Shown here in pieces: positions 31,620 to 40,882 of a stretch of 64,000 nt of DNA. The DNA is from Pseudomonadota bacterium. Its GTDB lineage: Bacteria; Myxococcota_A; UBA796; SXON01. Each line of letters starts with the position of its first letter. Within the stretch, counting starts at the first letter, position 1. A program made the translations under genes and the position numbers. The stretch is from the NCBI GenBank assembly GCA_030685065.1, contig JAUXQH010000037.1:1-64000 (forward strand), given 5' to 3'. The notes beneath the pieces are model-generated. The model did not search any database and had not been told where the DNA came from. It saw nothing but the letters and a program-made list of their open reading frames with translations.

Positions 31620-33917
31620 TTAGATCCCAACCCCGGCCAGGACCCAAATCGCCGACCCGACCCGCGTGTCGTCGCTGAAGAATTGGTACCACTTGTCCTG
31701 GGGGGACAGGTACTGCGAGTACCGGAACGTGAGCGACACGGGTGAGTAGACAGCGCGGAAGTCCAGCCGCTGTTCCTCGGGGACGACCTCGGATGTGCGA
31801 CCCGTCTTCGTGTAGATCAGGTCGATCGAGATGGGGAGCGGCTCAGGGGGAAACGCGACACCGAGACGCAGGCCGTATTCGATCTGCGCCGCTGACGGGA
31901 CCGGCAGGATTCCGACCATGTTCCCATAGCCCAGGCCGATGAACGGCATCACCGAGAAGCCGACGATGTTCAACGCGGCCCCCACACCCACGTCGATCTC
32001 GCTGATCCGGCTGCCAGCAAAATTGTTGCCGTAGGCGATGCGGGCGAGGACCGCCCAGCTCAGGTCCTTCTCGCCGATGAACAGGGTGGCCGCGCCCGCG
32101 ATGAGGGGCGTGTTCACCTGCCAGGCGGCGTCCGCAGGCTCTCTGGCGGTGGAAACGCCGAGCCCCACGGTCGCCATGATTCGCTGCCGGCGCTCCCACT
32201 GCTTGTTGCCATTCCACGATTTCATCGTCGCTGCCATCACGTGGTCAGGGTCAACGGTCGGCAATGCGACGCCGACGGCCTCGAATGCGCGCCCAGGCAG
32301 CGGCCTTCCCGCGAGCGCCGCGTCGAAGACGGAGGCAGGGACCGCGTAGTGGGCCTGCCCCCAGGTCAGGAACTCCGGATCGAGGGTGCCGATCTGGCGG
32401 GCGCCTACCCAGAACAGGTGCGCCGCCTCTGCATCCTGACCGGAAGACGCCGCAGCGCGCGCTTGCGCCAATACGAGCGCCGCTCTCGCCGCCTGGACCT
32501 CGGTCCGCGTTCTGCCGATCTCTCCCGCGAGCGAGCTGGAGAGATTCGAGTACGCCGCCGACTCCGAGCCGTAGTCGAAGCTTCGCCGACCTGCGTGCTC
32601 GGACGTGTATTGCTTGTCGTCTCCGGAGTTTGCGGCGAGCTGAAACGGGACCTCCCGCGTTCCGCCCTCCCAGTCCACCCGGAACGAGCCGCTGGTGGAC
32701 GCCGTCGCGTCCCGGTGCTGGACGTCGTACGACTCGGTGTAGGTGTGCTCCTCCGCGACGTCGAAGGACTCCTGCGTGGTGTAGCTGGTGTCGGTGCAGT
32801 CGGTCCTCTCCCTGTTGTCGGGGGTGCACGTCGTGGTGCCGCCCTCCGTCACGCAGTCCGAGCCCACGTTGACCGTGGTGGTCACGCACTCCTGCCCGGG
32901 GTGGTACACCTCGCGGATCTCGGTGTGGTGTTCGATGACCGTGTAGTCGATGGACTCGTGGGTCGTGAACGCATGGGGCTCCAGGCCACAGCTGTCGAGG
33001 CGGATGCTCAGCCGCGTCGGTTGCCCTGGTTGATTCTTGTTGAATCCGCTGGTGAGGCGCTTGGGCAGATCGCCACAGGTACCGGCGACGTCGGTTTCCC
33101 AGGCGACATCGGCCAACGCGGCGATCGCGGCGAGCTCCGCCGTCAGGGTGTCCGGGCCAGGTCCGCCGAAAAGCGCCGCCATCCGTGCATCCACCAGGCG
33201 GGCGCCGGGCGCTCCTGCGGGTTCGTTGCGGCCGAGGCCTGCGTAATACCCGGCGGCCTCCAGCCGCGCCTCTCCGAGACGTGTCGCGTAGCGCCCATCT
33301 CCCGGCGCGGCCGCAACGACTGCTTCGCCGAGCTGCGCGGCCTTGATGTACTCGTGGCTTGAAATCAGCGCCTCCACCTGCGCCCACATCCGGACAGCGG
33401 CCTCGTCCATCAACGGCTGGAGGGTTCCGGCGAGGACGGGCGCAAGGTCCTCGATGCGTCGATCCTCGCCGCGGCGCGCCTCCCGGACCAGGGCGAGGAG
33501 GACCCCGAAGGTCGCCTCGGCGTTCGAATCCGTCAGCGGTCCGATCTTGTCCATCTCCGCCGCCACGAAGCCGGCAAAGTCGCGTTGGCGGTTGGCGCTG
33601 AGCTCTTCCCACTTCTTCTCGGTACGGAACCCGCTCTGCCCGGAGATCGCATCGTCGTAAGCGAGCGCCAGCCCGTAGTTCCCGCTGGCTGCTGCCGCGT
33701 CCCGATAGTCCGGCAGCTCCGGGTTGCGCTTTCCGGCCCAGGCCTGACCGAGAATCCCCGGGGGGAGCCACTCCGGGGGGAGTGACGGGAGGAGCGCCGG
33801 ACCGAGAAGACAGGCGCTGAGGAGGGCAGCGGTGCGCCCGAGGACGCGCCAAGCCTGGAGGAATGCCGGGGACGGGGCGCGGGTAGCCATGCCAGCGGTT
33901 GTACCACGGCGAATCAT
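31620..33917 (-). CDS. Large secreted protein with Cys/Thr-rich middle
   Basis: Protein of 765 residues (ATG at 33890 would give 756). A hydrophobic export signal covers about residues 25-60. The mature N-terminal half is Ala-rich and helical (TPR-like). Residues about 290-400 hold six cysteines and many Thr/Tyr/Glu pairs (for example Glu-His-His-Thr-Glu-Ile-Arg-Glu-Val-Tyr), which look like beta-strand repeats. After another helical stretch, the last 170 residues alternate polar and hydrophobic residues with many glycines, like an outer-membrane beta barrel, and end with Ile after a Gly-rich strand. A surface-exposed or outer-membrane role is inferred; no family recognised. Confidence 0.78.
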   Translation of the reverse strand: MIRRGTTAGMATRAPSPAFLQAWRVLGRTAALLSACLLGPALLPSLPPEWLPPGILGQAWAGKRNPELPDYRDAAAASGNYGLALAYDDAISGQSGFRTEKKWEELSANRQRDFAGFVAAEMDKIGPLTDSNAEATFGVLLALVREARRGEDRRIEDLAPVLAGTLQPLMDEAAVRMWAQVEALISSHEYIKAAQLGEAVVAAAPGDGRYATRLGEARLEAAGYYAGLGRNEPAGAPGARLVDARMAALFGGPGPDTLTAELAAIAALADVAWETDVAGTCGDLPKRLTSGFNKNQPGQPTRLSIRLDSCGLEPHAFTTHESIDYTVIEHHTEIREVYHPGQECVTTTVNVGSDCVTEGGTTTCTPDNRERTDCTDTSYTTQESFDVAEEHTYTESYDVQHRDATASTSGSFRVDWEGGTREVPFQLAANSGDDKQYTSEHAGRRSFDYGSESAAYSNLSSSLAGEIGRTRTEVQAARAALVLAQARAAASSGQDAEAAHLFWVGARQIGTLDPEFLTWGQAHYAVPASVFDAALAGRPLPGRAFEAVGVALPTVDPDHVMAATMKSWNGNKQWERRQRIMATVGLGVSTAREPADAAWQVNTPLIAGAATLFIGEKDLSWAVLARIAYGNNFAGSRISEIDVGVGAALNIVGFSVMPFIGLGYGNMVGILPVPSAAQIEYGLRLGVAFPPEPLPISIDLIYTKTGRTSEVVPEEQRLDFRAVYSPVSLTFRYSQYLSPQDKWYQFFSDDTRVGSAIWVLAGVGI

Positions 33918-33978
33918 TCAAACAACGAATGCGGTTACGACGGGGCGCTGCCCAGTCCGGTTCGGCCCCAGCGGCCCC

Positions 33979-35463
33979 TCACGCGACCCCCGCCCGCACC
34001 TCGTCATACCCATGGACCACGAACGTCGTCCCCGGCGCGAGGAACCCGCGAGCGACCATCTCGTCGAAGTCCCGCGGGTGCACGTGCTCGCAGCCGTGCG
34101 ACCAATCGAGCACGTCGAGCGCCGTGGCAGGATCGAGCAGATCGTCCGTGTCACGGAAATAGGCGGCGGTGCCCTCCTGGTGGGGGGAGGAGTGGAGCAT
34201 GTGCCCCTGGATCGTGCCGGTGCGCACGCTCTTGAGCTGGCCGCGCAGGTGGCCGAAATCGTTGGAACGCCAGGTCCCGTACAACTTGCCGTGGGTGTCC
34301 CGGTAGCAGGACGCGGGGAGCGGCGGCGGGTTGCGCGTCGCGAACGTGCTCGAGGGCCCGGTCGCGATGCGCCAGGCGCCGTCGACGTCGCGGAAGCTCA
34401 CCTCCCCATCGGCCTCGCGGAGGGGGGCGCCGTACGGCACGTAGGACCATGCCCAGGAGTAGGAAGCGTGGGGGCTCACCCGGATCACCGAGTACGTGCC
34501 GGCGGGGGAGGGGCCGTAGTCGACCCTCGGGTTGTTGGGGTCGTCCGCGAACCGGTTCTGGCCGCCGACCATGCCGTAGCGCTCGAGCTCGCGCCCGCTC
34601 TTGAGGACGTACACCTTGCGCTCGGCGTCGCCCGGATAGAAGTGCAGCTCGACGCTCCCGCCGAGGCCGGCGCCCGCGGGCGGGCCGCTCACGCCGATGG
34701 CAGCGAGGCCGTGGGCGGCGAGGGCGTCCTCGATGGCGACGAGGGTGGTGCGGTCGACGATGCCGGTCTCGGACAGGTACACGCGATGTTGGAAGGCCTT
34801 GACGGCGGCCTCGGTGCCAGGGCCGAAGGCGCCGTCCGCCTCGATGCGGAGCGTGAGGTCACCCCATTGGGCGCCGAGGCGGGCTAGCCCGGCTTGGATG
34901 GCACGGTTGTCGTCCCGATTGGTGCCGCCGCGTACGGCGACCACCTGGTCCGGCCGGATGCGGGACCGGGGAGTCAGATCGAGCGGGGGGCGGCTCATGG
35001 CCGCGAGCCGCTCGTTGAGCGCGAGGAGCGTGGCGCTGTCGACCTGGCCGGTCTGGGGGAGGGCCGAGGCGGCTTGGAAGGCCACGACCAGGGCGGTGGT
35101 GCCACGGCCGTACAGGCCGTCCGCGGCGGTGGGATGGCCGAGCGCGGTCAACGCGTCCTGCAGCGCCACGACCTCGGCCCGGGGCTGGTACATGTCGGGC
35201 GAGCCCCCCGAGGGGACCGCGGCCAACAACACGCGGCGGGGGATCAACGTCGCCCGGCCCGCGATCAGATCGTCCACGAGGCGGCGCGCCGCGGGTTCGA
35301 GCAGCGCCGCGTGCGAGGAGAGCGAGGCTTGCAGCTCGGCGATCTCCTCAGCCGACAGGCTTCCGTCGGCCCGCGCGGACTGGAGGGCGAAGAGGATGTC
35401 CTCCAGATCGAGGTTGGCATCGCCCACGAGCAGGGCGAGGCGGGACGAGATCACCGTGGGCAT
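33979..35463 (-). CDS. Peptidoglycan-binding L,D-transpeptidase-like protein
   Basis: Protein of 494 residues. An N-terminal helical region (1-90) is followed by two peptidoglycan-binding type 1 repeats (about 95-155 and 180-250; each has Asp-Gly-x-(Tyr/Phe)-Gly ... Ala-Val-x-x-Phe-Gln). A YkuD-like domain covers about 275-490, with Gly-His-Met-Leu-His and the catalytic Ser-His-Gly-Cys (C458) followed by Glu-His-Val-His-Pro in place of the usual Ile-Arg-Leu. Such enzymes cross-link peptidoglycan or attach proteins to it. No signal peptide is visible, which is unusual; export may be non-classical, or the start may be wrong. Confidence 0.85.
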   Translation of the reverse strand: MPTVISSRLALLVGDANLDLEDILFALQSARADGSLSAEEIAELQASLSSHAALLEPAARRLVDDLIAGRATLIPRRVLLAAVPSGGSPDMYQPRAEVVALQDALTALGHPTAADGLYGRGTTALVVAFQAASALPQTGQVDSATLLALNERLAAMSRPPLDLTPRSRIRPDQVVAVRGGTNRDDNRAIQAGLARLGAQWGDLTLRIEADGAFGPGTEAAVKAFQHRVYLSETGIVDRTTLVAIEDALAAHGLAAIGVSGPPAGAGLGGSVELHFYPGDAERKVYVLKSGRELERYGMVGGQNRFADDPNNPRVDYGPSPAGTYSVIRVSPHASYSWAWSYVPYGAPLREADGEVSFRDVDGAWRIATGPSSTFATRNPPPLPASCYRDTHGKLYGTWRSNDFGHLRGQLKSVRTGTIQGHMLHSSPHQEGTAAYFRDTDDLLDPATALDVLDWSHGCEHVHPRDFDEMVARGFLAPGTTFVVHGYDEVRAGVA

Positions 35464-35502
35464 GGGGGGAACGACTCCGTTCCCGGCGTTCTACCACGGG
35501 GC

Positions 35503-36390
35503 TCAGGCGGGCTGCAGGATGCCCTTCAGCTCGCTCGGCAGCACGTTGAGCACGTGCCGCATCTCGCCCGCGGACACCCGCTCGCCGAGCACGTGGACCA
35601 CGGCGCGGACGGCCGCCGCCGGATCCACCTCGATGTCCCGACCCAGCCGCGCCTCGACCGCGGCGAGGAACGCCTCCCGGCCCGCGGCGCGCTCCATCCT
35701 CCCGCTCCAGCCGTCGTAGTAGATGCCACGGATGGAGAGCGGGAGCTCCGAGGCGAGGTCGGCCACCTCGGCCACGGGGAGCTGATCCCGCAGCGTCGTG
35801 AGGACCGCGTGCAGGGCATGCCAGGCGTCGCGAGGGTCGTCCGTGCCGAGCGCGAGCGCCGCGTCACGCACCCACATCCGGGTGACCTGGAGCGAAGACG
35901 CGAGCGGAGAGAGCCACCGGCTCCCGAGCGTCGCGTCCAAGCGGTACTTGGCCTCCTGCTCCGACGCGCGGCGGTGGTGAGCGGTCGCTTCGCCGAGCGG
36001 CGGCGCCAGGGGCTCCAGATCGATCTCCGGCCCGGCGTCCGGGCCCTCGAGGCTCACATCCGGCGGGGCGTCCACCGGCTCGTGGGTGGGGTCCGGCGAG
36101 CGCTGGAGGAGCGGCGTGGCGGGGCCGCCGGTGATGTCGCGCTCCTCGACGAACCCGGACGGGCCCAGCGGATCATGCTGCGCGATCGCCTGCTCTTCCT
36201 CGTCCGCCCGGCGATCCACCCCCGAAACGGCGCCTCCCGCGACCGGATAGCGCTCCTGTCGGTCCGGCGGAAATCCGCGGATGTTGCCCGTGTCCGGCGC
36301 GGCCCTCGCGTCGGGCGTCGGCGAAGTGTTCTCCCGGGGCTCGGTGCCCCGCGGCCCCGTCGGCCTCCCTTGATCTCCGTCGCGCGCCAT
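35503..36390 (-). CDS. DUF2267 protein with disordered N-terminus
   Basis: Protein of 295 residues. The first 140 are rich in Pro, Asp, Glu and Arg and probably disordered. The C-terminal 130 residues match DUF2267: Ala-Trp-His-Ala-Leu-His-Ala-Val-Leu near the start, Leu-Pro-Leu-Ser-Ile-Arg-Gly-Ile-Tyr-Tyr-Asp-Gly-Trp, and Val-Leu-Pro-Ser-Glu-Leu-Lys close to the end. DUF2267 proteins are small cytosolic proteins of unknown function, often linked with stress conditions. The ATG at 36390 is the first in-frame start not overlapping the divergent helicase region. Confidence 0.82.
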   Translation of the reverse strand: MARDGDQGRPTGPRGTEPRENTSPTPDARAAPDTGNIRGFPPDRQERYPVAGGAVSGVDRRADEEEQAIAQHDPLGPSGFVEERDITGGPATPLLQRSPDPTHEPVDAPPDVSLEGPDAGPEIDLEPLAPPLGEATAHHRRASEQEAKYRLDATLGSRWLSPLASSLQVTRMWVRDAALALGTDDPRDAWHALHAVLTTLRDQLPVAEVADLASELPLSIRGIYYDGWSGRMERAAGREAFLAAVEARLGRDIEVDPAAAVRAVVHVLGERVSAGEMRHVLNVLPSELKGILQPA

Positions 36391-36508
36391 GCCGCCCTCC
36401 CGCGTCGTCTCTTGGCTAGCCACGCGGGCAGGGGACGGGCGTCGCGTTTCGTCGCGTCGGCCTCCCGCGGACGCGCGGCACGCGCCGCGTCCAGGATAGA
36501 GGCCGGAG

Positions 36509-38533
36509 GTGCACGCCGACCTGGCTGGGCTCCTCCACGACCTGAACGACGACCAGCGCGCCGTGGTGACCTCGCTCGCGGGCCCGATGCTCGTGGTGGC
36601 CGGCGCGGGGTCGGGCAAGACGACCACGCTCGTCCGCCGCGTCGCGTGGATGATCCGCTCGGGCGTGCCTCCCGCCTCGATCCTGCTCCTGACGTTCACG
36701 CGCGCCTCCGCCGCCCACATGCTCGGCCGCGCGCGGGCGCTCGTGCCCGAGGCGCGGGATGTCACCGGCGGCACCTTCCACTCCGTCGCGAACACGGTGA
36801 TCCGCGAGCTCCACGCGGTGTTCGGGTTGCCTCGACAATTCACGATCCTGGACCCCGACGATGTGGAGCAGGCCGTGAAGACGGCCCTCGCGGAGGCGCC
36901 GTACCCGGAGAAGGGCCGCGCTCCCCGCGCCTCGACCGTCGCGGCGATCCTCTCGCTCCGCGCGAACACGCGGTGCACGCTCGCGGCCGCGGTGATGCGG
37001 CGCGCGCCCGACTACGTGGGGAAGGAGCCCTGGTTCGAGGCGATCGGCGCGGCCTACACGGCGTGGAAGCTGGATCGTGGCCTGCTCGACTACGACGATC
37101 TGCTGCTCTACCTCGCGCATGCGCTCACCAACCCCGAGGTGGGCGCCTTCCTGCGCGCGCGGTGGCCCTACGTGCTGGTGGACGAGCATCAGGACTCCAA
37201 CGCGCTCCAGCTCGAGATCGTGTACGGGCTGGGTGGCCCCGGAGACGCGCCCAACGTCATGGTCGTCGGGGATCCGGCGCAGGCGATCTACGGGTTTCGC
37301 GGCTCCGCTCCCGCCACCTTGATGCATTTTCGCGAGCGGTGGCCCGCCGCGCGCGTGCTCCCCCTCGAGATCAACTACCGCTCCACCCAGCCGGTGCTCG
37401 ATCTGGTCAACGCGGTCGACCTCGCCATGACACCGCGCTTCGAGCGGACCCTTCGCGCCGCCGCGCCGGGCTCGGACGCCCTCCCGGGAGTGAACGGCGA
37501 GCGCCCCCTGCTCGTCGTGTGTTCCGACGATCGGGCGCAGTCGGAGGAGGTGTGCCGCCGGATCCTCGCCGGGCGGGACGAGGGCGTCGAGCTCGCCGAT
37601 CAGGCCGTGCTCGTGCGATCGATGTGGGCGGCGCGGCGCCTCGAGGCCGAGCTCATCGCGTTGCGGATCCCCTACCGCGTCGTCGGCGGGCTGCGCATCG
37701 ACGAGGCCGCGCACGTGAAGGACGCGCTCTCCCTCGCCCGCGTCGTCGACAATCCCCTCCACGAGCCCGCCTGGGCCCGGCTCTTCGGGCTCCTGCCCGG
37801 GGTCGGCCCCGCCGCGTTGAAGAAGCTGCTCGCGCACGTGCGGGCGGCGCCCGAGGCAGCCTCCGCGGCGGATCGCCTCGAGGGGGCACCCTGCCCCCGA
37901 AACACCGATCCCGCGCCGCTCCGCGAGGCGCTCGCGATCCTCGCCGGCCCCGGCCCCGTGTCGGCGCGCCTCCGAACGGCCATCGTCGCGTTCGAGCCGG
38001 TGTTCCAGGCCAGGTACGAGGCGGAGTGGGCCGACCGGCGGCGGGATCTGGACACCGTGGCGGGCCTCGCGGACGACCACGAGACGCTCACCGCCTTCCT
38101 CGCCGCGATCACGATCGACTACGGGCTCGACGCGCGCGAGCGCGGGGGCACCGCACCCAAGCCGGAGGAGCGGCCGCTCACGCTCTCCACGGTCCACTCG
38201 GCCAAGGGCCTCGAATGGCACACGGTGCACGTCCCGAGCTTCGTCGCCGGCCACTTCCCATCGCCCTACGCGGCGCTCCCGGACGAGGTCGCCGAGGAGC
38301 TGCGCATCTTCTACGTCGCGACGTCTCGCGCGCGTCGCCGCCTCGTCTTCTACCGCCCCGTCATCGGGGACAGCGGGTATCTCCGCGCCGAGAGCCCCTA
38401 CGAGCGGCTGGTGGAGCCCTTCGTGGACCGGCAGGATCCGCCGCCGCCGAAGCCGAAGGGGCCGGCCGGCCTGTCGGGCGTGCGGCTGGACATGCGCGCG
38501 GCCCTGCTGGGAAATGTGCCGGGGAAGGGCTGA
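36509..38533 (+). CDS. UvrD/Rep-family DNA helicase
   Basis: SF1A helicase of 674 residues. Q motif (Leu-Asn-Asp-Asp-Gln), motif I Ala-Gly-Ala-Gly-Ser-Gly-Lys-Thr (31-38), Ia Leu-Leu-Thr-Phe-Thr-Arg, II Val-Asp-Glu-His-Gln-Asp (normally Glu-Phe/Tyr-Gln-Asp), III Gly-Asp-Pro-Ala-Gln-Ala-Ile-Tyr-Gly-Phe-Arg-Gly, IV Asn-Tyr-Arg-Ser, V Ser-Thr-Val-His-Ser-Ala-Lys-Gly-Leu-Glu and VI Val-Ala-Thr-Ser-Arg-Ala-Arg are all present. Unwinds DNA 3' to 5'. It is a little shorter than PcrA/UvrD (about 720) and the C-terminal Pro/Lys-rich tail is short. GTG start. It abuts the convergent plsC-like gene. Confidence 0.94.
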   Translation: MHADLAGLLHDLNDDQRAVVTSLAGPMLVVAGAGSGKTTTLVRRVAWMIRSGVPPASILLLTFTRASAAHMLGRARALVPEARDVTGGTFHSVANTVIRELHAVFGLPRQFTILDPDDVEQAVKTALAEAPYPEKGRAPRASTVAAILSLRANTRCTLAAAVMRRAPDYVGKEPWFEAIGAAYTAWKLDRGLLDYDDLLLYLAHALTNPEVGAFLRARWPYVLVDEHQDSNALQLEIVYGLGGPGDAPNVMVVGDPAQAIYGFRGSAPATLMHFRERWPAARVLPLEINYRSTQPVLDLVNAVDLAMTPRFERTLRAAAPGSDALPGVNGERPLLVVCSDDRAQSEEVCRRILAGRDEGVELADQAVLVRSMWAARRLEAELIALRIPYRVVGGLRIDEAAHVKDALSLARVVDNPLHEPAWARLFGLLPGVGPAALKKLLAHVRAAPEAASAADRLEGAPCPRNTDPAPLREALAILAGPGPVSARLRTAIVAFEPVFQARYEAEWADRRRDLDTVAGLADDHETLTAFLAAITIDYGLDARERGGTAPKPEERPLTLSTVHSAKGLEWHTVHVPSFVAGHFPSPYAALPDEVAEELRIFYVATSRARRRLVFYRPVIGDSGYLRAESPYERLVEPFVDRQDPPPPKPKGPAGLSGVRLDMRAALLGNVPGKG

Positions 38534-38544
38534 TCAGCCCTCCC
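38522..38544. terminator. Palindromic bidirectional terminator at abutting stop codons
   Basis: GGGCTGATCAGCCC (38527-38540) is a perfect palindrome whose centre TGATCA is the two back-to-back stop codons of the convergent genes. An extra G-C arm (GGG at 38522-38524, CCC at 38542-38544) lengthens the stem with a one-base bulge. A bidirectional transcription end is likely, though no U-tracts are present. Confidence 0.5.
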
Positions 38545-39370
38545 GGGCCGCCACCGTGGCGCGGTCGAGCTCGCCGAGCGCCTCCACGCGCGCGAACAGG
38601 GCGCGGCTGACCGAGGCCGCGTCGACGCCGAGCCTGCGTGCCTCGCCGACGGTGAGGGACGCCCCGAAGCGGACCCGGACGGGATCGGCGGGCCCGAACC
38701 CGAAGTTCGACAGGACCTGGCGCCCGAAGGCGTTCTTCAGCCCGATGACGAACAAGGGCACGATGACGACGCCCTCGGGCACCGCCAGGACGATCTCGCC
38801 CAGGCCGGACCGCGCCGGCAGGTAGGTGTAGGGATCCGGGCCCTTGCCGCGCGTGCCCTCCGGATGGATGCCGACCACGGCGCCGGGCGTCGTGAGCACG
38901 TGCGCGATCTGGTCGAGCCCCACGGGGTTCAGCGCGCCGCGGCGATCGTCCCGGAACACGGGCGGCCACATCGCCCCGCCGGAGATCGCGAGGTTGACGA
39001 GCACGCCCAGCGGGTGATCGTAGAAGAAGTTCGACCGGACGGGGAAGTAGAGCCTCTCGATGAAAGAGACGTTCTCGTACAAGAACGCGCTCACGACGTA
39101 CATGTCGAAGAAGCTGCGGTGGTTCGACACGAGGATGACGCCGTTCGCGGGGGCCAGACCGCGGAGCGCGTCGAGCCCCTCGATCGTGACGAGGTTGCGT
39201 GTACAGGCGCGCACCCAGCGTGCGCTGACCTGCCGCCCGAACCACTGCACCGCCGCTTTGACCGCGCGCTGGCTGTTCAACGCGTCGAGCAGCGGCACCG
39301 CGAAGCGCTCAACCCCGCGCAGATGGTCGCGCGGCATGGACGGGAGAGCTGGGAGGGTGGGGGGCGGCAC
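38534..39370 (-). CDS. PlsC-type lysophospholipid acyltransferase
   Basis: Protein of 278 residues of the 1-acylglycerol-3-phosphate acyltransferase family. Asn-His-Arg-Ser-Phe-Phe-Asp supplies the HX4D catalytic pair (H84, D89), and His-Pro-Glu-Gly-Thr-Arg (169-174) is the phosphate-binding motif. It transfers an acyl chain to a lysophospholipid or similar acceptor at the membrane. ATG at 39337 is an alternative start. It sits beside a PLP decarboxylase gene (12 bp gap) rather than in a known phospholipid operon, so the acceptor may be special. Confidence 0.9.
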   Translation of the reverse strand: MPPPTLPALPSMPRDHLRGVERFAVPLLDALNSQRAVKAAVQWFGRQVSARWVRACTRNLVTIEGLDALRGLAPANGVILVSNHRSFFDMYVVSAFLYENVSFIERLYFPVRSNFFYDHPLGVLVNLAISGGAMWPPVFRDDRRGALNPVGLDQIAHVLTTPGAVVGIHPEGTRGKGPDPYTYLPARSGLGEIVLAVPEGVVIVPLFVIGLKNAFGRQVLSNFGFGPADPVRVRFGASLTVGEARRLGVDAASVSRALFARVEALGELDRATVAAREG

Positions 39371-39382
39371 GGGCGGGGCCCC

Positions 39383-40882
39383 TTACCGCGGCAACGTGTC
39401 GAGGACCGCCGCGAGGTCCTCCACCAGCGCGTCGATCTGCGCCTGGTGGGTGCGGAAGGAGAGGACACACACGCGGATGACGTGGCGGCCGTCGACCTCG
39501 ACGCCGGTGAGGAACACCCGCTGCCTTGCGTTCACCCCGGCGAGCACGCGCCGCCCGAGGACATCGATGGCGAGAGGATCCGTGACGCCCTCCGCGGAGC
39601 CACGAGGCATCACCCGGAACGTGAACAAGGAGAGCACGGGGGACGAGAGGATCTCGACGCCGGGCAGCGCCGCGATCCGCTCCGCGGCGTCCCGCGCGAG
39701 GTCGAGCTTCTCGTCGAGCGCCGCGCGAAAGGTGACAGCGCCGTGCATCTTGAGGGGGAGCCAGACGCGCAGCCCGCGCGGATCGCGGGACAGCTCGGGG
39801 CCGAGATCGGCGAAGTCCCAGCAGTCGGGATCGGCCTGGGCGGGCGGCAGGTAGCTGGCGGAGACCTGGTGGGCCCGCCGGAGCGCGCCGAGGTCGCGGA
39901 CGACGAGCCCGCCGGTGCCGTAGGGGAGGAACAGGCCCTTGTGCGGGTCGAGCGTGACGGAGTCGGCGTGCTCGATGCCGGCGAGCGCCGCGCGGCCGCG
40001 CTCGGTGAGCAGGAAGAAGCCGCCGTAGGCGGCGTCGACGTGGAACCAGAGGCCTTCGCGCGCGCACACCTCGGCGATGGCGCCGAGCGGATCGACCGCG
40101 CCCGTGGCGGTGGTGCCGGCCGAGGCCACGACCATCGCCGGTGTGAAGCCCGCGGCGCGATCGGCGGTGATGGCGGCCTGGAGCGCGTCGGGACGGAGGC
40201 GGAACAGCGCGTCCGCCGGGACCTCGCGCACGTTCTCGTCGGGAAACCCGGCGATTCGCGCGGCCTTCTTGACCGAGTGGTGCGCCTGGGGAGAGGTGTA
40301 GATCGTGCCGCGGAGAAAGTCGGGGCCGAGCTTCGTGTGCCGGGCGGTGACGACGGCCGTGAGGTTCGCGATCGAGCCGCCCGAGGTCAGCACGCCGCCC
40401 GAGGTCGCGGGGAAGCCCACCATCGCCGCGAACCAGCGGATCACGGTGCTCTCGATCTCGACGAGCCCCGGCGCCGCCGCCCAGATGCCGACATAACGAT
40501 TGGTCGCGTCGGCGATGAGGTCCGCCACGGCGGCGTGGAAGATCCCGCCGCCCGGGATGTACGCGAGGTAGCCCGCCCCGGCGGTGTTGAGGCTCATCGG
40601 GATGACGCGCTCGAAGAGCTGGCCGAGCAAGCGCCGAAACGAGACCCCGCCCTCGGGGAGCGGCTCCCGCAGCGCCCGCGCGAGCTTGTGCGCCTTGTCC
40701 AGCCGGTGCATCGGCTGCTCGGGGAGGGATGCGATCCAGGGGACGATGCGGTCCATCGTGCGGTCGACCATGTCGCGCATCTGTTCGGAGGAGAGCTCGA
40801 GCGAGGCGGGTGGGACGTTGCGGCGGGGCACGCGCCGTTCTATCGCGACGGGAATACGGGGGCGCTCCACCCGGACCGACAT
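39383..40882 (-). CDS. Group II PLP-dependent decarboxylase
   Basis: Protein of 499 residues of the aromatic L-amino acid/glutamate decarboxylase family. H201 stacks on the cofactor (Ser-Pro-Gln-Ala-His-His-Ser), Asp in His-Val-Asp-Ala-Ala-Tyr-Gly (283) binds the pyridine nitrogen, and K315 in Asp-Pro-His-Lys-Gly forms the Schiff base. Decarboxylates an aromatic or related amino acid; specificity unknown. If ATG at 40882 is used its start codon shares two bases with the divergent thioesterase start; GTG at 40831 is a good alternative. Confidence 0.9.
   Translation of the reverse strand: MSVRVERPRIPVAIERRVPRRNVPPASLELSSEQMRDMVDRTMDRIVPWIASLPEQPMHRLDKAHKLARALREPLPEGGVSFRRLLGQLFERVIPMSLNTAGAGYLAYIPGGGIFHAAVADLIADATNRYVGIWAAAPGLVEIESTVIRWFAAMVGFPATSGGVLTSGGSIANLTAVVTARHTKLGPDFLRGTIYTSPQAHHSVKKAARIAGFPDENVREVPADALFRLRPDALQAAITADRAAGFTPAMVVASAGTTATGAVDPLGAIAEVCAREGLWFHVDAAYGGFFLLTERGRAALAGIEHADSVTLDPHKGLFLPYGTGGLVVRDLGALRRAHQVSASYLPPAQADPDCWDFADLGPELSRDPRGLRVWLPLKMHGAVTFRAALDEKLDLARDAAERIAALPGVEILSSPVLSLFTFRVMPRGSAEGVTDPLAIDVLGRRVLAGVNARQRVFLTGVEVDGRHVIRVCVLSFRTHQAQIDALVEDLAAVLDTLPR

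Noticed and set aside
34894..38610. Very long open frame on the plus strand (about 1238 codons)
   Set aside because: It overlaps the transpeptidase-like, DUF2267 and helicase genes out of frame. The translation is extremely Arg/Gly/Ala-rich with no domain, a normal by-product of high GC.
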